From Flocculibacter collagenilyticus (lineage in GTDB: Bacteria; Pseudomonadota; Gammaproteobacteria; Enterobacterales; Alteromonadaceae): a stretch of DNA of 64,000 nt. Shown piece by piece: positions 39,306 through 48,144 of the stretch. The stretch covers positions 1,860,001-1,924,000 of the forward strand of contig NZ_CP059888.1 of assembly GCF_016469335.1 (NCBI RefSeq), given 5' to 3'. Both the position numbers and the translations under genes were made by a program. Each line of letters starts with the position of its first letter. Position 1 is the stretch's first letter. The notes under the pieces are model-generated. The model searched no databases, was not told the origin of the DNA, and saw only the letters and a list, made by a program, of their open reading frames with translations.

Positions 39306-40352
39306 ATGAGTCAGGATAGAATAGAGCAGTTGATGGAGTCGGGTGATTTTCTTTCGCTTACCAGAGAAAATGAATGGACTCTGATGCCTTTTGACTTCAC
39401 GTTGAAAAATAAAACGCAAGTGGAAGTATGGGACACAGGCGTGATTGTATTCACACCTAAAAAACCTGAAGGCACAGATATTATTCTGTCTAGTGCAATT
39501 CACGGAAACGAAACTGCCCCAATCGAAATTTGCGATCAAATGATAAAGGACATTATTTCTGGTGAACTTGCTTTAAGTCAGCGCGCGATGTTCATTTTCG
39601 GAAATCCTGCATCAATAAATATTGAAAAGCGCTTCGTAGAAGAAAATTTAAACCGCTTATTCAGTGGTGAACATTCTAAACCTGAGCCTGCCAAATCTGA
39701 TGAGCGAGTGCGTGCTAAAAAGCTAGAGCAATACGTAGAGCGTTTCTTTACTCGTAATCCTAACCCTGTATCACGCTGTCATTATGATCTACATACCGCT
39801 ATTCGTGGCTCAAAGAATGAAAAATTTGCCGTATATCCTTTCTTACATGGTAAACCGTGGCATAAATCGCAATTTAATTTCTTATTAGCGTCTGGTGTTA
39901 ATACCGTATTGCTGATGCAGGCACCTGCAACCACTTTTAGTTACTTTTCTTCAAGTTTATTTAATGCACACTCGTTTACCATTGAACTAGGCCAAGTAAA
40001 GCCGTTCGGGCAAAACGATATGACACGATTTGAACAAATCGACAATGCGTTACGCTGCTTACTTACTGCTCAAGAATTAAATGTGCCTGCTTTTGATGAA
40101 AGCCAGTTCGACCTTTTTGAAGTGTATCGAACTATCAACAGAGAGACAGAATCTTTTGAACTTAATTTCGCCGATGACGTATTAAACTTTACTGATTTTC
40201 CAGTAGGCTTTGTACTGGCGAAAGATGGCGACAAAGAAATTGCAGTAGAAAAAGAAGGTGAAGCCATTATTTTTCCAAATGCGAATGTTGCCATTGGTCA
40301 ACGTGCAATGCTTACGGTTATACCTACTAGCGTTGATGGCCAAGTTGTTTAA
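39306..40352 (+). CDS. astE: Succinylglutamate desuccinylase/aspartoacylase family protein, AstE-like
   Basis: 348 residues. The zinc-site motif [15 protein letters not shown] near residue 65 is the AstE signature; NLNRLF and the [11 protein letters not shown] stretch give the second zinc ligand and substrate Arg, and the late [12 protein letters not shown] holds the catalytic Glu. AstE removes succinate from succinylglutamate in the last step of arginine succinyltransferase catabolism. Other ast genes are not nearby, which is common in Alteromonadales. Confidence 0.88.
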   Translation: MSQDRIEQLMESGDFLSLTRENEWTLMPFDFTLKNKTQVEVWDTGVIVFTPKKPEGTDIILSSAIHGNETAPIEICDQMIKDIISGELALSQRAMFIFGNPASINIEKRFVEENLNRLFSGEHSKPEPAKSDERVRAKKLEQYVERFFTRNPNPVSRCHYDLHTAIRGSKNEKFAVYPFLHGKPWHKSQFNFLLASGVNTVLLMQAPATTFSYFSSSLFNAHSFTIELGQVKPFGQNDMTRFEQIDNALRCLLTAQELNVPAFDESQFDLFEVYRTINRETESFELNFADDVLNFTDFPVGFVLAKDGDKEIAVEKEGEAIIFPNANVAIGQRAMLTVIPTSVDGQVV

Positions 40353-40373
40353 ACCAACCAAGTCAGCTTGATG

Positions 40374-40417
40374 ATTAAAGTGGTACGACTCTAAACCAAC
40401 ACAACTACCACTTTAAT
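40374..40417 (+). terminator. Inverted repeat after the astE-like gene
   Basis: Perfect 12-bp arms ATTAAAGTGGTA and TACCACTTTAAT with a 20-base loop, followed by a short T-rich stretch. Probably a terminator, though the loop is long. Confidence 0.5.
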
Positions 40418-40921
40418 ATTGCTTTTGGTTGATAAACAAACAACCTTGCTTGAAATAGTAAAATCTACGGTACAGCTGTAAAGAATAAATGGTCAAACCA
40501 ATTAGATATCTATTCGTTAAAACTTGAAATGCCGTTTACGTTAACGTAAAGTTTGCGCGAAATTTATTGTACGATTTTTTGTACTGAGCGTGTTGACCTT
40601 TGCAGTATGAGTTTTGTTTAGATGCAATGGTATTTAAAGTGGGATTACTAAAGGTAAAGACCCAGAGTAGAGGTGAAGGGGTTGCATACCTACATCAAAA
40701 CGCTGTAACCAACTTAAAATACATGTAATTGACGTCATTTGAGCAACGCAACTTTGATTGTGCAAACGATAATGTAAGCACTCGAATCATTGGCAATATA
40801 ACTTATGGCTACGAAAACATACTGCAAAGGTTTTCACCCTAATTTAGAAAAATTAATTTTTGGCTGTATCAATCGCCAAATCTACAGGTTAAATAACAAT
40901 ACTTAAAAAGAAGAGAACGTT
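40418..40921 (+). promoter_or_regulatory. Long leader/promoter region of the bkd operon
   Basis: About 500 bp with no gene. It carries the LiuR-like palindrome at 40535-40550 and then ~370 bp before the E1alpha start. I compared the leader with known riboswitch cores (TPP, glycine, lysine, c-di-GMP) and saw none. AAGAAGAGAACG precedes the ATG as ribosome site. The promoter position is uncertain. Confidence 0.45.
40535..40550. promoter_or_regulatory. LiuR-type operator
   Basis: The perfect 16-bp palindrome TTTACGTTAACGTAAA equals the consensus recalled for LiuR, the MerR-family regulator of leucine/isovalerate breakdown in gammaproteobacteria. It stands upstream of the branched-chain 2-oxoacid dehydrogenase operon, a known LiuR target in Shewanella-like genomes. 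Confidence 0.75.
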
Positions 40922-42106
40922 ATGACAAATCCAAATAACGTAACCCTTACAGACAACCATACTGTTGAATTTGTAAGTGGTAATGCGTTAGCGATCCCTA
41001 CACTACGTATCTTAAAAGAAGACGGCACGCTACATAAAGGTGCATCCCTTCCTGACTTAGATAAAGAAACAGCACTAAAAATGTATGACACCATGTCGTT
41101 CATCCGTGTATTAGATGAAAGAATGGTTGCTGCACAACGCCAAGGTCGCATTAGCTTTTACATGCAATGCTTAGGCGAAGAAGCCGCAGTAACAGGAAGT
41201 GCAGGTGCCCTAGACTTTGAAGATATGATAATGGGTCAGTATCGCGAACATGCAGCGATACACTATCGTGGATTTACGTTAGACCAATTCATGAACCAAA
41301 TGTTTTCAAACGAAAAAGATTTAGGAAAAGGCCGTCAAATGCCTATCCATTATGGCTCAAATGAATTGAACTATATGACTATTTCTTCACCGTTAGGAAC
41401 ACAAATTCCTCAAGCTACTGGCTATGCCTATGGTCAAAAGCTAAAAGGCGAGGGTAAGTGTACTATTTGTTATTTTGGTGAAGGTGCTGCATCAGAAGGT
41501 GACTTTCATGCAGGTTTAAACATGGCCGCTGTACATAAAGCGCCAGTTATCTTTTTCTGCCGCAATAACGGTTATGCTATTTCAACCCCAGCTGATGAAC
41601 AATTCAAAGGTGATGGTATAGCAACACGCGGCGTAGGTTATGGTATGAAAACGATTCGCGTAGATGGTGCAGACCTATTAGCAGTTTACGCAGCAACCAA
41701 AGAAGCACGCAGAATTGCTGTGGAAGACCATGAACCAGTACTTATTGAAGCAATCGCTTATCGCTTAGGCGCTCACTCTACTTCAGACGACCCTTCAGGT
41801 TATCGCTCAAAAGAAGAAGAAGAAAAATTCCGCAGTAACGACCCTGTTGAACGTTATCGTTTATGGTTAGTTAAGCAAGGATGGTTAAACGAAGAGGAAG
41901 ATGCAAAACGCATTGAACAACTTCGTGGTGATATTTTAGATGCGGTTAAAAAAGCAGAAGTGATTGATAAACCCGCTATTGATGAGTTAATCACAGACGT
42001 ATATGAAGAACCAACACCGCACCTTGTTAAGCAGCTTGAAGACACAAAGCAGCACATTAAAAAATACCCAGACGCATATCCAGTAACAGCAGGGAGAATT
42101 TCGTAA
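40922..42106 (+). CDS. bkdA1: Branched-chain 2-oxoacid dehydrogenase E1 alpha subunit
   Basis: 394 residues. Thiamine-diphosphate signature: [20 protein letters not shown] and [38 protein letters not shown] is the phosphorylation-loop region typical of the branched-chain rather than pyruvate enzyme. Decarboxylates 2-oxoacids from Val, Leu and Ile. Its TAA overlaps the ATG of the E1 beta gene by one base. Confidence 0.94.
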   Translation: MTNPNNVTLTDNHTVEFVSGNALAIPTLRILKEDGTLHKGASLPDLDKETALKMYDTMSFIRVLDERMVAAQRQGRISFYMQCLGEEAAVTGSAGALDFEDMIMGQYREHAAIHYRGFTLDQFMNQMFSNEKDLGKGRQMPIHYGSNELNYMTISSPLGTQIPQATGYAYGQKLKGEGKCTICYFGEGAASEGDFHAGLNMAAVHKAPVIFFCRNNGYAISTPADEQFKGDGIATRGVGYGMKTIRVDGADLLAVYAATKEARRIAVEDHEPVLIEAIAYRLGAHSTSDDPSGYRSKEEEEKFRSNDPVERYRLWLVKQGWLNEEEDAKRIEQLRGDILDAVKKAEVIDKPAIDELITDVYEEPTPHLVKQLEDTKQHIKKYPDAYPVTAGRIS

Positions 42107-43083
42107 TGGCGACCATGAATATGCTACAAGCGATTAATAATGCGCTTGATATTGCAATGGCAGAAAATGACAGTACCTGTATTTTTGGTGAAGATGTAGG
42201 TTTCTTTGGTGGCGTTTTCCGTGCAACCAGTAACCTTCAGGAAAAATATGGCAAAGAACGTGTGTTTAATACGCCATTAACGGAACAAGGTATTGCCGGT
42301 TTTGCGAATGGCTTAGCGGCACAAGGTTCAATACCTATTGCTGAAATTCAATTTGCTGATTATATTTTTCCCGCGTTTGACCAAATCGTCAACGAAACAG
42401 CAAAATTTAGATACCGTTCAGGTAACGAATTTAATGTAGGTAACTTAGTATTCCGTACGCCATACGGTGGTGGTATTGCCGGCGGTTTATATCATTCACA
42501 ATCGCCAGAAGCATACTTTTCACATACGCCGGGTTTAAAAATAGCGGTTCCGCGTAACCCATACCAAGCTAAAGGCTTATTACTTGCGTCAATTCGTAGT
42601 AAAGATCCGGTTGTATTTTTTGAACCGAAAAAACTATACCGCGCCTCTACTGGCGAAGTACCAGAAGAAGATTACGAAATCCCGCTAGGAAAAGCAGAAG
42701 TAGTAAAAGAAGGCGCTGATATTACTTTATTAGCATGGGGTGCCCAGTTTGAAGCAATTGAAAAAGCCGCTGAAATGGCCGAAAAAGACGGTATCAGCTG
42801 TGAGCTAATTGATTTGCGTTCAATTGTACCGTGGGATGTAGAAACGGTAGCTAAATCAGTTACTAAAACAGGAAGACTATTAATTAACCACGAAGCACCA
42901 TTAACCAGTGGTTTTGGTGGTGAAATTGCCGCCACGATTCAAGAAGAATGCTTCTTGTACTTAGAGTCTCCTATTGCGCGTGTATGTGGCTTAGACACAC
43001 CATTCCCATTAGCGCACGAGAAAGAATACATGCCTGATCACCTTAAAACCTATGAAGCGATTATTCGCTCTGTAAATTTCTAG
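42106..43083 (+). CDS. bkdA2: Branched-chain 2-oxoacid dehydrogenase E1 beta subunit
   Basis: 325 residues, usual size. Conserved stretches: [59 protein letters not shown] and [20 protein letters not shown]. Forms the heterotetrameric E1 with the alpha subunit. Ten bases separate it from the E2 gene. Confidence 0.95.
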   Translation: MATMNMLQAINNALDIAMAENDSTCIFGEDVGFFGGVFRATSNLQEKYGKERVFNTPLTEQGIAGFANGLAAQGSIPIAEIQFADYIFPAFDQIVNETAKFRYRSGNEFNVGNLVFRTPYGGGIAGGLYHSQSPEAYFSHTPGLKIAVPRNPYQAKGLLLASIRSKDPVVFFEPKKLYRASTGEVPEEDYEIPLGKAEVVKEGADITLLAWGAQFEAIEKAAEMAEKDGISCELIDLRSIVPWDVETVAKSVTKTGRLLINHEAPLTSGFGGEIAATIQEECFLYLESPIARVCGLDTPFPLAHEKEYMPDHLKTYEAIIRSVNF

Positions 43084-43093
43084 GAGCGCAGCC

Positions 43094-44734
43094 ATGATTA
43101 AAGATTTTATTTTGCCAGATATTGGTGAAGGCATTGTTGAGTGTGAAGTTGTCGAATGGCTAATTGCCGAAGGTGATGTGATTGAAGAAGATCAACCAGT
43201 CGCAGACGTAATGACCGATAAAGCACTAGTACAAATACCTGCAATGTATTCAGGAAAAGTAACCAAGCTTTATTACGAAAAAGGCGATATTGCTAAAGTT
43301 CATGCGCCACTGTTTGAAATGGAAGTAGCGGGTCAAGCTAGTGACGCAGCAGTAAGCAACTCATCAGCTAATACACCAACAGAATCGGCACCAAATCCAG
43401 CTACAAGTGCTGCTCATCAGCCAAGTAATGCGGCTAGTAATCATGTTGAAGATTTTATTTTGCCTGATATTGGCGAAGGTATTGTTGAGTGTGAAATTGT
43501 TGACTGGTTAGTGGCTGAAGGTGACGACATCGAAGAAGACCAACCGGTTTGTGATGTAATGACCGACAAAGCGCTAGTACAAATACCAGCAAAGCACTCT
43601 GGTAAAGTCGTTGCCTTACACTATGCAAAAGGTGCTATCGCTAAAGTGCATTCGCCACTATTTGCAATAGAAATCGCAGGAACAGGCAATGCAGCACAAG
43701 CACCTGCAGCTCATGCAGTAAGCAACAACACCACAGAAGCTAAGCCTGCTGCTAACACGGCAGCAAACAGCTCAGTAAATAATTCAGTAGATAATTCAGT
43801 AGATAATTCAGTAGATAGTTCAGCAAATGCTCGCACAGGCAAAGCAGTTGCTTCACCTGCTGTGCGTCGTTTAGCTCGCGAGCGCAATATCGACTTAGCT
43901 CAGGTAAATGGCACGGGTAAAAACGGTCGCGTATATAAAGAAGACGTGCTCGCGTTTATTAACGGTTCGCAGGCTTCAACATCTACTAGCCAAACATCTT
44001 CGCAAACAGAGCCAAATGCAAAAGCCTCAACAGTGCGCACAGAAGCTATTCGTGGTGTAAAAGCGGCCATGGCAAAACAAATGATGGCTTCAGTATCGAC
44101 AATTCCTCACTTTACTTATTGTGATGAAATCGATATGACCAACTTAGTCGCATTACGAAGTGAGCTTAAAGATAAGTACGCGAAACAAGATATCAAACTC
44201 ACCATGATGCCATTCTTTATGAAGGCCATGAGTTTAGCGCTTAAATCTTATCCTGTAGTAAATAGCCAAGTTAATGAAGACTGTACAGAAATTACGTATT
44301 ATGACGATCATAATATTGGTATGGCGGTAGACTCGAAAGTAGGTTTATTAGTACCAAACGTAAAAGAAGTTCAGAATAAATCAATTCTAGACATCGCTAA
44401 CGACGTAACGCGTTTAACAAACTCAGCGCGTGAAGGCCGAGTGTCACCTGATGATTTAAAAAGCGGTACCATTAGTATCTCTAACATTGGAGCACTAGGC
44501 GGCACAATTGCAACGCCAATCATTAATAAACCTGAATCCGCCATTGTTGCGTTAGGTAAGTTACAAAAATTACCAAGGTTTAATGACAAAGGCGAAGTAG
44601 AAGCACGCTTTATAATGCAAGTAAGCTGGTCTGGTGACCACCGTATTATTGACGGCGGTACAATCGCAAGATTCTGTAATGAATGGAAATCATACCTAGA
44701 AGATCCTGCGTCAATGTTAGTAGCTATGGTGTAG
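43094..44734 (+). CDS. bkdB: Branched-chain 2-oxoacid dehydrogenase E2 (dihydrolipoyl acyltransferase), two lipoyl domains
   Basis: 546 residues. Two near-identical lipoyl domains, with the lipoylated lysine in DVMTDKALVQIPA at K43 and K159. Ala/Ser/Asn-rich linkers follow, then the peripheral-subunit-binding domain (VRRLARERNIDLAQVNGTGK). The C-terminal catalytic domain has the active His in SWSGDHRIIDGGTIARF. Two lipoyl domains are more than the single one usual for bacterial BkdB. E3 is not encoded here and must be supplied by the shared lpd gene. A strong terminator closes the operon. Confidence 0.94.
   Translation: MIKDFILPDIGEGIVECEVVEWLIAEGDVIEEDQPVADVMTDKALVQIPAMYSGKVTKLYYEKGDIAKVHAPLFEMEVAGQASDAAVSNSSANTPTESAPNPATSAAHQPSNAASNHVEDFILPDIGEGIVECEIVDWLVAEGDDIEEDQPVCDVMTDKALVQIPAKHSGKVVALHYAKGAIAKVHSPLFAIEIAGTGNAAQAPAAHAVSNNTTEAKPAANTAANSSVNNSVDNSVDNSVDSSANARTGKAVASPAVRRLARERNIDLAQVNGTGKNGRVYKEDVLAFINGSQASTSTSQTSSQTEPNAKASTVRTEAIRGVKAAMAKQMMASVSTIPHFTYCDEIDMTNLVALRSELKDKYAKQDIKLTMMPFFMKAMSLALKSYPVVNSQVNEDCTEITYYDDHNIGMAVDSKVGLLVPNVKEVQNKSILDIANDVTRLTNSAREGRVSPDDLKSGTISISNIGALGGTIATPIINKPESAIVALGKLQKLPRFNDKGEVEARFIMQVSWSGDHRIIDGGTIARFCNEWKSYLEDPASMLVAMV
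43777..43824 (+). repeat. 12-bp in-frame tandem repeat in the E2 linker
   Basis: About four units of a 12-base repeat (AATTCAGTAGAT type) encode Asn-Ser-Val-Asp/Asn repeats in the flexible linker after the second lipoyl domain. Linkers tolerate such length change. Confidence 0.75.
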
Positions 44735-45135
44735 CTTTCAGCTCATCATACTGATACTTCTGTAAAGGCAATGTGTACCATTGCCTTTTTTATACACACA
44801 ATCTACAGCTTCGTCATTCCTGATTACACCACGATTGTAATATCTCAAATAATTCAGTTTATAGGCTGAAAATCGTTCTATCATCCATTCTGTTCTACGA
44901 TTTAATAATTTTAAATTGAAGAATCAAAAATCTGTTTTTATACTCAATGTTAAGGCACTGTCCAATAACAGCAGATATAAGACAAAATGTCTTTTCTCAA
45001 CGTGTGAAAAACACACAACCCCAGAGCGCTTATTGCATATAGACTATAGCCGTGGTAAAAACGCATTTGAATATTATTTACCACTTTTGGGTGTTTAAAC
45101 ACACTAAAATGGGATCCAATAAATTGTCATATCGC
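44735..45135. other. 401-bp gap between the bkd operon and the accessory region
   Basis: Holds the bkd terminator at its left end and otherwise A+T-rich sequence with no convincing gene; two short open frames (starting 44916 and 45052) lack coding character until the signal peptide of the broken Sel1 gene begins. Confidence 0.5.
44764..44791 (+). terminator. Intrinsic terminator of the bkd operon
   Basis: Perfect 10-bp stem AAAGGCAATG / CATTGCCTTT with a five-base loop and a T-run. Confidence 0.92.
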
Positions 45136-45634
45136 ATGGAAATTCAGATGTGTAAATTAATCGTCCTATCTCTCACTCTCCTAATGACAAGTTCTGTTTT
45201 CGCTGAAAAGTGCAACATTAAGTATTGGGAAGAACTTGAATATACGGATATTGAATGACAGTTCTACATGGGAACTCAAGCTTATCGTAATCAGGTCTAC
45301 TCTGATGCAGCTGTGCATTGGGAATACGCAACTAAAGCAGAGTCAGTTTGAAGGTGATGATTCGTTAAAGGCAATAGCACTAAGCACCTTAACTTTTCTT
45401 TATTACCAAGGATTAGGTGTAAAGGAGAATAAAGATTTAGCCGTGAAAAATTGGAATGAAGCAGTAAAAAGAGAGACTTTGAAGCTACAAGGCATTTAGG
45501 GTTTGCTTATTCAGATCCTGCTTACAAGCATAAAGATGATGTAAAAGCTTTAGGTTGGTATGAGTATTTTCATGGTTGCAAAAAATACGACGAGCTGGAT
45601 GAGTGGATAAAAACGTTTATTCAGATGCCTTAGA
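45136..45634 (+). pseudogene. Broken Sel1-repeat secreted protein gene
   Basis: Reading begins at ATG 45136 with a good signal peptide (KLIVLSLTLLMTSSVFAEKC), meets an in-frame TGA at 45256, continues in the same frame (QFYMGTQAYRNQVYSDAAVH) to a second TGA at 45349, shifts to another frame for a Sel1-like unit (LYYQGLGVKENKDLAVKNW), and shifts again for YKHKDDVKALGWYEYF. One nonsense codon and at least two frameshifts make it a pseudogene, unless these are sequencing errors. Sel1 repeats are helical interaction modules, often in periplasmic proteins. Confidence 0.75.
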
Positions 45635-45718
45635 AACTGCTGAAAAACTAAGGTCACAGTTGTCGGGTGTTCAAGAAAGTAAATCGCTTGAATTCGCTAG
45701 GCCAACACTATAAATGCG

Positions 45719-45798
45719 ATATAACAAAAATTTAAACGGGACAAAAACATGGGGTCACTACGCGATTGTAATCCCATGTTTATGCCCTTGGTAATGGA
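45719..45798 (+). other. attC-like recombination site 0
   Basis: Begins ATAACAAAAATTTAAACGGGAC, the typical opening of Vibrio/Shewanella attC sites (shown here as two adjoining blocks ATAACAAA and TTTAAACGGGAC). It contains a perfect 9-bp inverted pair AAACATGGG / CCCATGTTT (45745-45753 and 45773-45781) and closes with GCCC and a degenerate GGTAATGG end. The next gene starts ~35 bases later, the usual cassette spacing. Confidence 0.5.
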
Positions 45799-45831
45799 TA
45801 AACTAAAATTAGTAAAGTAGAAGGATTAAAA

Positions 45832-46899
45832 ATGCCAGACACAGGACACATGAATTTTTTTAACGTAGATCAATGTGGACTCTATAAAGTGGGAAAAGAA
45901 GATATCAATGGATGTGGACTCAACGAAACATTCGATCTCATTAAAGAATGGGTTGATGGCAGACCACTGGCTTTAACCATTCCCTGGGACTCGACTGCAG
46001 AGAACAGGAATAAGCCTAAGTGCTACTGCAAGGATATATACAAAGACACAAATACTGGTGATTTCTTCTTAGTTCTATGGAAGTCTGACACAGACAGTGC
46101 AGGCACATTGCTTGGCGCGCAAGAAGATAGTGCCACAGGAAAAGGTGAGGTTGTTAAGTACACAAATCAATACAGGGGCAAGAAAGTAGTTTGGGGTAGG
46201 CCATGCTATTACTGGATAATACCAAGGCATAATTCAATCATTTCAATAAAATTTGATCATTCGGTATGTGATGCGCAACTCTTTGAAGATTATGTAAGGG
46301 CGTGCATAAATAATAGGGTAAAACATAAAGATAGAAAAAAAGAATATACTGAAAACGGATACGTACGAATATCACATAAGGATGAGAAGGGTAACATGTT
46401 CATGTATAGGTTTAACATGAGCCTCAAGAGCATGGAAACATCAAACTCAGAACTTCAGAAACTAGCAAACAGTGTTACACATATTGTTCGCCGAGAGACA
46501 ATCCTTGTTGACACAAAAGATGAACGAGAAGAGTGGGTCAAAATATTTTCCGATTTTATACCATTAATTCCTCCTAAACCAAAAGCAAAGAAAAGACGTG
46601 TCGAAGTCAAGGCCGAAGCGAAGCCAAACGTTAAACAGATCAAAGATATAATTGAAAAAAATGCGATCGAAAACAGGAAATCAAGTGATTGGGATAACGT
46701 TGGTTTTGCAACGGATAGTGGGATTACTTGGGTTGACAGGTACAGATTGAAAGACACCATAGCTGTAGTTAACAAGCCAGAAGGTATTTTTACCGGAGAA
46801 TCTCTTTGTAAAGAAATTGAAAAGAATAGGGAGCGATACATTTTTCCTATTTGTCGGGCGAATCGAATTGAAGCGGAAAAAAGCTCGACTGGAGGATGA
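45832..46899 (+). CDS. Unrecognised 355-residue cytosolic protein, first gene of a two-gene cassette
   Basis: Starts at ATG behind AGAAGGA. No signal peptide or membrane segment. The N-terminal half has several Cys and Trp residues (KCYCKDIYKDTN, WGRPCYYWIIPRHNSIISIK), the middle is beta/alpha mixed, and a basic Lys/Pro-rich linker (PPKPKAKKRRVEVKAEAKP) leads to a helical C-terminus. I do not recognise a family. It is coupled to a membrane protein gene one base downstream and is bounded by attC-like sites, the setting of cassette-borne defence or toxin-antitoxin genes. That role is inference. Confidence 0.65.
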   Translation: MPDTGHMNFFNVDQCGLYKVGKEDINGCGLNETFDLIKEWVDGRPLALTIPWDSTAENRNKPKCYCKDIYKDTNTGDFFLVLWKSDTDSAGTLLGAQEDSATGKGEVVKYTNQYRGKKVVWGRPCYYWIIPRHNSIISIKFDHSVCDAQLFEDYVRACINNRVKHKDRKKEYTENGYVRISHKDEKGNMFMYRFNMSLKSMETSNSELQKLANSVTHIVRRETILVDTKDEREEWVKIFSDFIPLIPPKPKAKKRRVEVKAEAKPNVKQIKDIIEKNAIENRKSSDWDNVGFATDSGITWVDRYRLKDTIAVVNKPEGIFTGESLCKEIEKNRERYIFPICRANRIEAEKSSTGG

Positions 46900-46900
46900 T

Positions 46901-47416
46901 GTGAAATATAGACTGATAGCTTATGTGTTTGGCTTTTTCCTACTCTTTGGTTTGTTTAAAATATTAAAGTTTGATTTTGAATATTCTGATTTTAAAGATT
47001 ATTTAAACATCCTTTTAGCCATATCTAGTATGGTCTTTACCCTCATGGGAATATGGATAGCGTTCATTTATCCTAATGCTCTCCAAAGAATAGCTGAGCC
47101 AAACAAAGTCGAGCATGCAGATTTTACTGAAACGCTCGCAGAAACCCGCCGACTAGAAGGGCTAGTTGGAAGCGTTATGAGGTCTGCACTAGTTGTTCTT
47201 GCTGTAATGCTATTGTTTTTAGTAAAGGTTATTTTTTCCGGCTTTAATTTGCCCATTGATCTCGCCATTCTTTGCAAGCAAGGCGCAATTTCTTTAGTCA
47301 TTGTTTTAAGCATTCTTCAGATGGAATCAATATTCTACGTAATATACAGCAATGTTCTTTTTGTTAATGAATTGCACAACAAAAGAGAAGAGAGAGAAGC
47401 TGATGCTGACATATAG
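46901..47416 (+). CDS. Small multi-helix membrane protein, second gene of the cassette
   Basis: 171 residues from GTG 46901, chosen because GGAGG lies five bases upstream. Four hydrophobic helices: LIAYVFGFFLLFGLF, the segment with SSMVFTLMGIWIAFIYP, VLAVMLLFLVKVIFSG and LVIVLSILQMESIFYVIYSN. Lies one base after the stop of the previous gene, so the two products are probably made together. A cytosolic protein paired with a small membrane protein is a common layout of abortive-infection systems, but nothing specific is recognised. Confidence 0.7.
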   Translation: MKYRLIAYVFGFFLLFGLFKILKFDFEYSDFKDYLNILLAISSMVFTLMGIWIAFIYPNALQRIAEPNKVEHADFTETLAETRRLEGLVGSVMRSALVVLAVMLLFLVKVIFSGFNLPIDLAILCKQGAISLVIVLSILQMESIFYVIYSNVLFVNELHNKREEREADADI

Positions 47417-47579
47417 GCATCAGAAAACGGCTCACGGGAGCCAATTACGCTCCACATGCATGCGGTTTGCTGCGCAAACTTTACCACATGTTCGTTGCGC
47501 TACATTGGCTGACGCCCATTTTTCGCTAATTATAGCCAAGCATTATCCGCATTTTATGCGGCCGTTAGCTATTTTGGGG
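47417..47579 (+). other. attC-like recombination site 1 (long form)
   Basis: About 160 non-coding bases rich in inverted repeats: GTTTGC/GCAAAC (47465-47479), TTGGCT/AGCCAA (47505-47510 and 47534-47539) and CCGCAT/ATGCGG, closing with GCCGTTAGCT, an attC R'-like GTTAGC end. The next gene starts ten bases later. Confidence 0.4.
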
Positions 47580-47587
47580 AGATTAAT

Positions 47588-48034
47588 TTGAATGTAGGAA
47601 GTATTGCACAAGGTAACTTTTATATATTTTGTACTCTTTTGGGTTTGTCTCTGATTGCCTCTAGTCTGACTTACTACGACTCAAAGGAGTCAGCATACGA
47701 TGAAGCGTTGATTGCTGAAAAACGTAACTTCGAAAAGATAGAATACGTTGTTAGAAAATTGAAGCTTTTACTTAAAGCACAGAGTCGAAACCCTTTTAAA
47801 GAAAAGTTTAATCACTTTGTCAGCCGAACGGATGACTTACACAAAAAGATATCTGCTCATGTCGTTGAAGCTGAATATCTGAACTTGCTAAATAAACGAA
47901 AGGAAAGAGCATTTTATTTATTACTCATTGGTTTTTTTGTCGGAATAGTAGTTACAATATTCGGTATCCACAATTGGTATAATAAAGTGCAAAAGCCCTC
48001 AGACAAGTTAAAGCTTTTGGAAATCGAAAGCTAA
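47588..48034 (+). CDS. Unrecognised two-helix membrane protein (single-gene cassette)
   Basis: 148 residues starting with TTG behind GGGGAG. Two membrane helices (IFCTLLGLSLIASSLTYY near the N-terminus and FYLLLIGFFVGIVVTIFGI near the C-terminus) enclose a ~75-residue charged helical segment. Its TAA stop is part of the GCTAAC opening of the next attC-like site, as seen in integron cassettes. Function unknown. Confidence 0.65.
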   Translation: MNVGSIAQGNFYIFCTLLGLSLIASSLTYYDSKESAYDEALIAEKRNFEKIEYVVRKLKLLLKAQSRNPFKEKFNHFVSRTDDLHKKISAHVVEAEYLNLLNKRKERAFYLLLIGFFVGIVVTIFGIHNWYNKVQKPSDKLKLLEIES

Positions 48035-48121
48035 CAAACCAATTAACACGCTGGACGCTTACTCGTTGGCTGCGTCACTAATTTTAGCCAGCGAAAAGTC
48101 GCCCGCTATTGGGGCGTTGGC
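48029..48121 (+). other. attC-like recombination site 2
   Basis: Opens with AGCTAACAAACC, has the central pair CGTTGGCT / AGCCAGCG (48064-48071, 48086-48093; one mismatch) typical of Shewanella-type attC, and closes with GGGGCGTTGGC. About 93 bases. The preceding stop codon overlaps its left end and the next gene begins 24 bases after it. Confidence 0.55.
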
Positions 48122-48144
48122 GCTCTCGGACAAAAGGAGAATAA

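Noticed and set aside
40551-40921. Riboswitch in the bkd leader
   Set aside because: No match by eye to TPP, glycine, lysine or c-di-GMP aptamer cores; only small hairpins seen.
44916-45098. 60-codon open frame after the bkd terminator
   Set aside because: No ribosome site, no recognisable sequence and A+T-rich random composition.
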